Source: Spirochaetes bacterium ADurb.BinA120
GTDB lineage: Bacteria > Spirochaetota > UBA4802 > UBA5368
NCBI GenBank assembly: GCA_002069125.1
Contig: MVZN01000025.1
Span: forward strand, 1 to 37,905
Direction of reading: 5' to 3'
DNA length: 37,905 nucleotides
Made by a program: the position numbers and the translations under genes. Positions 32,353 through 37,905 of this stretch are shown here, in pieces; position 1 is the first letter of the stretch; each line of letters starts with the position of its first letter. The notes below the pieces were generated by a model, which did not search any database, was not told the DNA's origin, and saw only the letters and a program-made list of their open reading frames with translations.

Positions 32353-34083
32353 ATGAAGCTCGCACTGTGTTATTTCGATACCGCCGTCTCCAGGATGTTT
32401 GTGGAGAAAACGGATGAAAAAGGGGAAAAGACGGTACTGCTGTCTTCTCCATATAATTTCGTTTACCGCGACGAAATAGTCGCTAAAATAATCAACGTCG
32501 ATGACCCCGAAGAGGCGAAACTTCAGATCGACGAGGGATACTCGTTCCATGTCGTTATGAAAAACCCCACCTTCAAGGCCGGAGAGGGTGTATATTACGA
32601 CCAGTTTTCCTCCACGTACAAGGCGTCGGCCTATGGTTTCGTAATCCTGGACCGGAACACCCAGAGGATCCGGGTCATCACTCCCATCCAGATGTCAAAG
32701 GACAAGGTGCGCGCCTATTATGTAACCTTCCCGACGAAATTTCTAAAGCTCCCCTCCTATGCCGACATCGAACACACCCTTCAGGAGAAGAAGATACTAG
32801 CCATCATGGACAAGGAGGAGATCGAGGACCAACTCCTTAAAATCGATCTCAACGAGCCGAGGGTAAACCGCGTCATGGTGGCGAGGGGAAAGGAGCCGGT
32901 AACCGGCTATGACGAGTATTTTATCCCTCTCGTCAAGCTCGAGAAGAAGGCCGGAAAGGTGCTCGAAGACGGTCGGATCGATTTCAAGGAGATCGACTCC
33001 ATCATAGAGATCAAGCGCGGCCAGGAGGTGCTGAGGAAGATCCCTGAGGTGAAACCCGTAGACGGCATGGATATATACGGCGAGAAGGTGGACGCCGATT
33101 TTGAGGCAAAGGAGGGGTACATCAAGGGGGAACATATCGTAGAGTCGATAGGGGACGCTTCGATATTCGTTTCCGATATTGACGGTTGCCTGAATGTGGA
33201 GGGAAAGAAGATTTCGGTCTCGCCGTTCGCCATCATCAAGGGAAACGTGGATTACGATTCGGGCAATGTCGACTTTAACGGTTCGGTGCACGTGCTCGGT
33301 TCGGTGCTGCCGGGTTTTTCCGTAAAGGCAAAGGGCGATATAATCGTGGACAAGAACGTGGACGACGCCTATCTCGAGGCGGATGGCGACGTTACGGTAA
33401 AGCACGGGATCTCCGGCAAGGGGTCCATGATTATAATCGCCGGCGGGAGGGTGCGTTCCAAGTACATATTGAACTCCACGGTGGAAGCGGTCAAGGAGAT
33501 AGAGATCGAGGATTCCATAATCAACAGCAAGGTGTTTTCGAACGACCGCATCTCCGTAACGGCGCGCAACGGGAAGATAATAGGCGGTGAGATAATAGCG
33601 CGCCACGAAATAGTAGTGAACGTGGCGGGCGTGCCGAAGGAGAACGTCACCAGGCTTACCGTCGGCGAGAGCCTGTTCGTCGAAAGGGAGCTTATAGAGA
33701 TCCGAAGGGAGATAGATTCGGTCAAAATTGTCGTCCAGGACATAATGCGCAAGATAAAGGCCAGCTTCGGGGAGGGGCTTTTCGAGGACCCCAAAAAGTT
33801 CCTTTCCATTCTGCCGCCTATCAAAAAGAAGAACTGCCTGCTGCTGCTCCAGGAGCTTACGGCCCATAACAGGGAGCTTGGCGAGATAAATAAAAAGCGC
33901 CAAGAGGTCGAGGCCAAGCTCAAGCTTGAGCGCGACCCGGTTGTCATAGTCACGGAAGAGGTGTTTCCCGGGACCGTGATAAGCATAAAGAAGCGCAAAC
34001 GGCGCATCGATGAAAAGCTGGTCAACGTGAAGTTCTACGAGGATCCATCCGATCGGGAGATAAGATACACGGCGGCGGTGTAG
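32353..34083 (+). CDS. FapA (DUF342) polymer-like beta-helix protein
   Basis: A 576-residue FapA/DUF342 protein. It opens with a variable N-terminal domain (1-170), then the FapA core: DGMDIYGEKV, a right-handed beta-helix (about 260-430: IIKGNVDYDSGNVDFNGSVHVLGSVLPGFSVKAKGDIIVDKNVDDAYLEADGDVTVKHGISGKG) and a C-terminal coiled-coil (about 435-525), closing with a short beta domain (EVFPGTVISIKK). The family is widespread in flagellated bacteria and linked to flagellar assembly and polar placement; exact action is not settled. It is encoded 26 kb from the flagellar operon of this window. Confidence 0.88.
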   Translation: MKLALCYFDTAVSRMFVEKTDEKGEKTVLLSSPYNFVYRDEIVAKIINVDDPEEAKLQIDEGYSFHVVMKNPTFKAGEGVYYDQFSSTYKASAYGFVILDRNTQRIRVITPIQMSKDKVRAYYVTFPTKFLKLPSYADIEHTLQEKKILAIMDKEEIEDQLLKIDLNEPRVNRVMVARGKEPVTGYDEYFIPLVKLEKKAGKVLEDGRIDFKEIDSIIEIKRGQEVLRKIPEVKPVDGMDIYGEKVDADFEAKEGYIKGEHIVESIGDASIFVSDIDGCLNVEGKKISVSPFAIIKGNVDYDSGNVDFNGSVHVLGSVLPGFSVKAKGDIIVDKNVDDAYLEADGDVTVKHGISGKGSMIIIAGGRVRSKYILNSTVEAVKEIEIEDSIINSKVFSNDRISVTARNGKIIGGEIIARHEIVVNVAGVPKENVTRLTVGESLFVERELIEIRREIDSVKIVVQDIMRKIKASFGEGLFEDPKKFLSILPPIKKKNCLLLLQELTAHNRELGEINKKRQEVEAKLKLERDPVVIVTEEVFPGTVISIKKRKRRIDEKLVNVKFYEDPSDREIRYTAAV

Positions 34084-34125
34084 GCTTGCCTTCGTAACTT
34101 TTTCGTCAGGCGAAAGTAAGCTTTT
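34084..34125 (+). terminator. Possible terminator after fapA
   Basis: GCTTGC (34084-34089) pairs with GTAAGC (34116-34121, one G-T pair), with a further short stem inside, and is followed by TTTT. It begins directly after the fapA stop codon. The stem is imperfect. Confidence 0.35.
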
Positions 34126-34355
34126 AAAACTCACCCCTAACCCCGCTTCGACAAGCTCAGCGCGGCGCCTCTATCTTTAAACGAAAGAGAGGGGGGATCG
34201 TAGCATGATCAATAAAAAATGGCAGAAGCACATTTAGAGACAATTTTATTAAGAGCCGCTACTGCCGGCAGGATATCGGATATCTCCAGAAAGCCTTATG
34301 TCTACCCCCCCTTCTCTTATTCGAAGAGAAGGGGGTCGGGGAGATGAGTTTAAAG
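34121..34355. mobile_element. Second MITE-like element, about 235 bp
   Basis: The left end CTTTTAAAACTCACCCCTAA (from 34121) and the inverse of the right end (CTTTAAACTCATCTCCCCGA, ending at 34355) are similar inverted repeats. Inside the right end is a perfect 12-bp hairpin CCCCCTTCTCTT/AAGAGAAGGGGG (34307-34335). No coding sequence. It differs from the element at 32066. The middle (34160-34300) carries no gene. Confidence 0.4.
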
Positions 34356-34542
34356 AACTTCCTGGGACTTGGATTACTTTTCTCCGCAGCCGCCAACATC
34401 AAACCCTTTTTTTATGAATTTATTAATTTGACAAAACGGCGCTCTCCTGTAAGACGGAGCCCTGTCGTCTATATGGTCGAGGATGATGGGTTCGAATCAG
34501 GACCCCGCTTTGACCATTACCTTTTCGAGTCTGGAGGTCGCC
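34356..34542. other. Region between the repeat element and tatA
   Basis: It contains TTGACA at about 34427-34432 without a matching -10 box, a short stem around CTCC/GGAG (about 34443-34460) and a GGTTCGAATC motif at about 34490 that recalls a tRNA T-loop. No full tRNA fold could be drawn. A promoter for tatA-fdhE is expected but not identified. Confidence 0.3.
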
Positions 34543-34707
34543 ATGGGAATGCCTGGGATCTGGGAACTGGTTTTCATCTTCCTTATCGTCCTGCTCGTTT
34601 TCGGCGCGGGTAAGATTCCAAAGATCGCGAAGGACGTGGGAAGCGGTATTCGCGAGTTCAAGAAATCCATATCCGGCGAAAACGAAAACGAGGACAAGAA
34701 AAAGTAA
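34543..34707 (+). CDS. tatA: Sec-independent (Tat) translocase protein TatA
   Basis: A 54-residue protein, short but typical: MGMPGIWELVFIFLIVLLVFGAGKIPKIAKDVGSG, i.e. one N-terminal membrane helix (about 5-20), the FG hinge, an amphipathic helix and a charged tail. TatA forms the channel for folded, cofactor-bearing proteins. ATG 34543 has GGAGG 6 nt upstream; upstream in-frame ATGs lack such a site. fdhE follows by 6 bp, so it is likely co-transcribed. No tatC is in the window. Confidence 0.9.
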   Translation: MGMPGIWELVFIFLIVLLVFGAGKIPKIAKDVGSGIREFKKSISGENENEDKKK

Positions 34708-34713
34708 AAGCGA

Positions 34714-35562
34714 ATGCTTAAACATCGCGATTACCTGCAAGAGGCGTTGAAGCGCGGTGCAGGCCGGGGAAATTCCGCATCCGGCACGCTCGAGTTTTAC
34801 AGCGCCTTGTACGAGCATCAGGCAAAGCGCTTCGAGGCGTACAGATCCCTTCCGCTGGAAGGCGCCTGGGTTCGTCCGCTGGAGATGCCAGTCGTCGACG
34901 GGGCGCGCCTTTCATTTACGGAGGCGGAAGGCGCGGCCCTCTTCGAAGGGCTTAATCTTTTACTCGATGTGCTTTCGAGCTTTCATCCGGGGATGAACTT
35001 CGATCGTGTGCGGGCGGCATTCGCGGAAGGGGCCGGCGCCGTCGAAAGGACCGCCCGTGCCCTGCTAACAAGGGATTTCGACGCCATTTCTGCGTATGCG
35101 GGCGATTATCAGATTGGAGTGGAGGAGTACATCTTCATACTGGTCAATTGGTTCAAGCCCTACTTCGCCGCGCTTGCGGAAAAATATGGCCCGAAGATCG
35201 GGCAGGACGATTGGATGGAGCCGCGATGTCCGGTGTGCGGTTTTTACTCCGACATGGCCAGGATCGCCGGGACCGGGGACGGCAGGCGTTTTCTGCACTG
35301 TGCGCTTTGCGAATACGAGTGGCATTTCAAGCGGATCGCGTGTCCGATATGCGATAACGAAGACGCCGAAAAACTCGGCTATTTTACGGTGGCGGACGAA
35401 AGGGCGTACAGGGTCGATTACTGTGACGAATGCAGGGGATATATAAAGACGGTCCTTCCGGAGAGGCTGCGGATATCCGGCCCTTGCGATCTGACGGTGG
35501 AGAACATCCTCACCGTCGAAATCGACGCCGCCGCCATGGGGAAGGGGTATTCGAGGCCGTAA
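34714..35562 (+). CDS. fdhE: Formate dehydrogenase accessory protein FdhE
   Basis: A 282-residue protein. The C-terminal half has four CxxC pairs: Cys172/175, 196/199, 210/213 and 237/240 (RCPVCGFY, HCALCEYEW, CPICDN, YCDECRGY), the rubredoxin-like metal sites of FdhE. The N-terminal half is helical and variable as in the family. FdhE binds the catalytic subunit of respiratory, Tat-exported formate dehydrogenase and helps its maturation. Its direct link to tatA supports an exported enzyme. The ribosome binding site is weak. Confidence 0.9.
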   Translation: MLKHRDYLQEALKRGAGRGNSASGTLEFYSALYEHQAKRFEAYRSLPLEGAWVRPLEMPVVDGARLSFTEAEGAALFEGLNLLLDVLSSFHPGMNFDRVRAAFAEGAGAVERTARALLTRDFDAISAYAGDYQIGVEEYIFILVNWFKPYFAALAEKYGPKIGQDDWMEPRCPVCGFYSDMARIAGTGDGRRFLHCALCEYEWHFKRIACPICDNEDAEKLGYFTVADERAYRVDYCDECRGYIKTVLPERLRISGPCDLTVENILTVEIDAAAMGKGYSRP

Positions 35563-35606
35563 TTTTTTTTGCCCCGTCGGTAGCATGAAATTGATATTTG
35601 TATTAT

Positions 35607-35690
35607 CCGGCGCTGCTATTTGCGACGAAGGCGCATACGCCGCCGGCAGGGGGCGGTAAGCGGCGACCACGGACGATTAAGTCCGTTCAA
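35607..35690 (+). other. Structured leader of the ECF transporter operon
   Basis: The 145-bp gap 35563-35707 contains CCGGCG (35607-35612) that can pair with CGCCGG (35641-35646) and a 6-bp stem ACGGAC/GTCCGT with loop GATTAA (35669-35686). TATTAT at 35601-35606 could be a -10 box without a good -35 box. Such leaders can be riboswitches for vitamins, but no known riboswitch core (TPP, B12, FMN, THF) is recognised. Confidence 0.3.
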
Positions 35691-35707
35691 AACGACAAGG
35701 TGGATAC

Positions 35708-36268
35708 ATGCATGACCGCATCGATATAAGCAATCTGCTTCTCGCCGTCGTCTTCAGCGCGCTGGGAATCGCGGTGCCGGTGCTGTTTCATGCGCTCGGC
35801 CTCGGTTCCGTATTCTTGCCCATGTACCTCCCTCTGGCCGTCGGCGCCTTTCTGCTCAGCCGCACGAACGCGCTTATGCTCGGTTTCTTTACGCCATTGT
35901 TTTCGGCCCTGCTCACCGGCATGCCGCCCTTCTATCCGCCGGTGGCCTTCATTATGATGATTCAACTGCCTGTATTCTGTTTCACCATATCGGTACTGTC
36001 GCATCGGCGCACGGGAAGCGTAATACTACCGCTGGCCGCCGCAATTCTGCTCGACAGACTTCTGCTCGTCGCCCTTTTCTATTTTATTTATCCCCTGTTC
36101 TCGATAGATGCGCGAATAATAACGCTGTACGATCTTTTAAAATCGCTTCCGGGGGCGGCGCTTATGTTCGTCGTTACTCCTCTGGCCGTTCCGCGATGCG
36201 TGGACCTGCTTGAAAGAAATTCCCTGCGTCTCTTCGAGCACGGGGGAGGTGAAAACCATGAGCGCTGA
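35708..36268 (+). CDS. ECF transporter substrate-binding (S) component
   Basis: A 186-residue integral membrane protein with about five to six helices. The N-terminal helix shows small residues (AVVFSALGIA) as used for contact with EcfT, followed by LGSVFLPMYLPLAVGAFLLSRTNALMLGFFTPLFSALLTGMPP, a pattern found in S components of group II ECF transporters. It probably captures a vitamin or metal ion; the substrate is not visible from sequence. It overlaps the next gene by 11 bp. The T and A components follow two genes on. Confidence 0.75.
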   Translation: MHDRIDISNLLLAVVFSALGIAVPVLFHALGLGSVFLPMYLPLAVGAFLLSRTNALMLGFFTPLFSALLTGMPPFYPPVAFIMMIQLPVFCFTISVLSHRRTGSVILPLAAAILLDRLLLVALFYFIYPLFSIDARIITLYDLLKSLPGAALMFVVTPLAVPRCVDLLERNSLRLFEHGGGENHER

Positions 36269-36878
36269 TTCGCGCGCCGTAAAGGCGGACTATTTCCACG
36301 GCCTGGCGCCGGGCTGGGACGAAAAGGTGGGCAACAACGACGCCAGGCGCCGGAAGCTGCGCCGTGTGTTCGACATGATAGGTATTCGCCGGGGCGACCG
36401 TGTGCTCGACGTGGGCTGCGGTTGCGGGGTCCTTTTCCCTTTCATCGAGGAAAAAACAGGGCCTGATGGCAATATTCTTGCGATGGACCCGGCCGCCGGC
36501 ATGATAGAGTGCGCGAGGGAGCTACACCGGCAGTTCGGCAATATCGAATACAGGGTGGATTTTATCGAAGACGCCGCTCTTCCGGAGGGCGGCTTCGACG
36601 TTGCCCTGTGCTACGCGGTGCTTCCGCACATTGACGACATCCCCCGTTCGCTCGGCGCGCTTTTCCGTTGCCTTGTCCCCGGGGGACTCCTTTACATTTT
36701 CCATCCGGACGATACGCGCACGCTCAACAAATTTCATGCAGGATTGAACGCTCCGGTGAAACACGACATGCTGCCAGAGGAGGACGCCCTTCGCAAGCTC
36801 CTCGAGGATGCAGGTTTCAGCGTGCTACGCTACATCGACGAACCGGGCCTCAATTTTTTGGAATGCCGGAAGGGGTGA
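36258..36878 (+). CDS. Class I SAM-dependent methyltransferase
   Basis: A 206-residue methyltransferase with the Rossmann SAM motif VLDVGCGCGVLFPF (motif I), the acidic end of beta-2 (LAMDPAAGM), FDVALCYAVLPHIDD (motif II) and LFRCLVPGGLLYIFHPD (motif III). ATG 36258 has GGGGGAGG upstream and lies within the S-component gene, so it is translated with the transporter. Its stop shares bases with the EcfT start (TGATG). Substrate unknown; the setting suggests it acts on, or on a product of, the compound the transporter imports. Confidence 0.85.
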   Translation: MSADSRAVKADYFHGLAPGWDEKVGNNDARRRKLRRVFDMIGIRRGDRVLDVGCGCGVLFPFIEEKTGPDGNILAMDPAAGMIECARELHRQFGNIEYRVDFIEDAALPEGGFDVALCYAVLPHIDDIPRSLGALFRCLVPGGLLYIFHPDDTRTLNKFHAGLNAPVKHDMLPEEDALRKLLEDAGFSVLRYIDEPGLNFLECRKG

Positions 36879-37561
36879 TGGCCGCCGTCGTTAAGCTGCT
36901 TCTAATTTTCGCATCGGCCCTGTCTCTGGCTGTCGCTCCCGCTAAGCCCCTCACGTTCGTCTCGGCCCTGCTAATGTTTTCGCTTATGGCGCTTTATACG
37001 CAAACAGGCCCGAAGCGCCTGCTTGCGCGAAACGCGCTCGTAGCGCTCTTTGCGTTCTTCTTTATGGGGATGGCCGCCGTCTCCGCCTTCGTCAGAGGCG
37101 AAACGCCGTCCGTGGCGGTCCCCCTGTTAGGCGCGCGGATCCTGTTGATATTCAACGCGATATACTTAGGGGGCCGGTGGATCGGCCGCTTCGGAGCGCT
37201 CAGGCTGATCGACCTTGTCCCATCCGAGCGTGTGCGCCTGTTCCTTTTTCTTCTTGTCAAACAGACTCATTCCCTCCTCGCAGCCAACCGCACCGTCATC
37301 GACGCGCTGCGTTCACGCATCGACATGGACAGGCGCGGCAGGCGGGTGGTAGCGCGGCATTATATTCAGAACATGCTTTATCGCGAGCTACGTTCCATCC
37401 GAAACCTCCAGGCCGCCATGTACGTAAGGCTTGCGGACGGACTCGGCCTTTATCACCGCCCTGACGTGTTCGGCCTTACGGACGCCCTTATAGCCGTAGC
37501 CGCGCTAAGCTGCGTTTTTGCCGCGATGCCGGACCGATGGTTCCAGGCGTGGATGCCATAG
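36878..37561 (+). CDS. ECF transporter transmembrane component EcfT
   Basis: The start is ATG 36878, overlapping the methyltransferase stop; a longer frame is not used. The 227-residue protein has four or more membrane helices (VVKLLLIFASALSLAVA, TFVSALLMFSLMALY, ALVALFAFFFMGMAAVSAFV, ILLIFNAIYLGG), then a cytoplasmic coupling region (TVIDALRSRIDMDRRGRR and LQAAMYVRLADG) resembling the two Ala-Arg-type coupling helices of EcfT. It links the S component with the ATPase. Similarity is moderate, but position between S and A supports the call. Confidence 0.75.
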   Translation: MAAVVKLLLIFASALSLAVAPAKPLTFVSALLMFSLMALYTQTGPKRLLARNALVALFAFFFMGMAAVSAFVRGETPSVAVPLLGARILLIFNAIYLGGRWIGRFGALRLIDLVPSERVRLFLFLLVKQTHSLLAANRTVIDALRSRIDMDRRGRRVVARHYIQNMLYRELRSIRNLQAAMYVRLADGLGLYHRPDVFGLTDALIAVAALSCVFAAMPDRWFQAWMP

Positions 37562-37569
37562 GGGGGTGC

Positions 37570-37905
37570 ATGAACAAGGCCCTGGTTGTAAGAAACCTAA
37601 TATACTCCTATCCCGACGGCCGCGCAGCGCTTAAGGGCGTGGACCTGGAACTGGAACAGGGCATGCGGCTGTGCCTGGCTGGGCCAAACGGCAGCGGAAA
37701 GACCACGCTTTTCCTGAATATCGACGGGCTTCTGGACGGCAAGGGCCACATAGAGATTATGGGAGTGGTGCGGAGCGCGAAAACCATATCCGACATGCGC
37801 AAAATGGTCGGATTTCTCTTCAGCCAGGTCGAGCACCAGTTCATAATGACCGACCTCTTGAATGATATTATTCTAAGCGTAGGCGATGAGGCCGCTGATA
37901 TCGCA
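37570..37905 (+). CDS. ECF transporter ATP-binding component (3' truncated by window)
   Basis: The first 112 codons of an ABC ATPase, cut by the window end. It shows LVVRNLIYSYPDGRAALKGVDLEL, Walker A GPNGSGKTT and the Q-loop FLFSQVEHQFIMTDLLNDI, which is the typical Ecf/Cbi pattern (F-Q-x-x-x-x-Q). The ATG at 37570 follows GGGGGGT. The signature motif, Walker B and H-loop are beyond the window. It energises the S/T components upstream. Confidence 0.85.
   Translation, partial: MNKALVVRNLIYSYPDGRAALKGVDLELEQGMRLCLAGPNGSGKTTLFLNIDGLLDGKGHIEIMGVVRSAKTISDMRKMVGFLFSQVEHQFIMTDLLNDIILSVGDEAADIA

Noticed and set aside
34425-34510. Possible tRNA (GGTTCGAATC motif and an anticodon-like stem)
   Set aside because: The T stem does not pair, no D arm or acceptor stem is present, and no full cloverleaf can be drawn.
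34344-34613. Open reading frame of 89 codons overlapping tatA
   Set aside because: It begins inside a repeat element, overlaps tatA in another frame, has no ribosome binding site and a composition unlike a protein.

Overview
The window reads as chromosomal DNA of a GC-rich spirochaete (phylum Spirochaetota), probably an environmental anaerobe. The strongest evidence is the first 6.4 kb: a plus-strand flagellar operon fliF(3' part)-fliG-fliH-fliI-fliJ, a lytic transglycosylase, then flbB, the periplasmic flagellar collar protein known from spirochaetes. Relaxed lipoprotein signals, a lone fapA (DUF342) gene and an HD-GYP protein fit this. The species cannot be named from the sequence.

Layout. 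0-6.4 kb: flagellar basal body and export. 6.5-8.8 kb: three overlapping envelope genes built from two modules (a DUF4349 domain and a C-terminal lipoprotein module). 8.9-11.5 kb: UDP-glucuronate 4-epimerase-like protein and UDP-glucose dehydrogenase, which together could give UDP-GlcA and UDP-GalA. 11.6-14.3 kb: MgtE Mg2+ channel, then a DRTGG protein and a fused anti-sigma-type ATPase/DRTGG protein. 14.3-15.5 kb, minus strand: TatD nuclease and YjbQ. 15.6-18.9 kb: a promoter, a structured leader, a degenerate iron-ADH homologue, an SCP2-like protein and an intact iron-ADH. 19.06 kb: tRNA-Arg(TCG). 19.1-23.3 kb: divergent pair of a REC-PASx4 protein without an output domain and a short-chain dehydrogenase/radical-SAM fusion. 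23.3-23.6 kb: an apparent self-contained small transcription unit (promoter, about 135 nt, very strong terminator). 23.7-25 kb: lipoprotein and alpha/beta hydrolase. 25.2-27.8 kb: tungstate-type ABC permease and ATPase (tupB, tupC) and a PHP phosphoesterase. 27.8-32 kb: argC and a small lipoprotein (minus), asd (plus), GAF-HD-GYP (minus). 32-34.5 kb: two MITE-like inverted repeats flanking fapA. 34.5-35.6 kb: tatA and fdhE. 35.7 kb to the end: an ECF vitamin/metal transporter operon (S, methyltransferase, T, A), cut by the window edge.

How parts may fit together: tupBC, tatA and fdhE are all parts needed for an exported tungsten- or molybdenum-dependent formate dehydrogenase, though the enzyme itself is not here. 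FapA and HD-GYP probably belong with motility and cyclic-di-GMP signalling. No phage, CRISPR array, intact transposase or rRNA was seen.

The items most worth a second look are the SDR/radical-SAM fusion, the active/inactive iron-ADH pair around an SCP2-like protein, the anti-sigma/DRTGG fusion with an intact internal ribosome binding site, and the small RNA unit at 23.4 kb. All functional assignments rest on reading motifs by eye; no database search was run.
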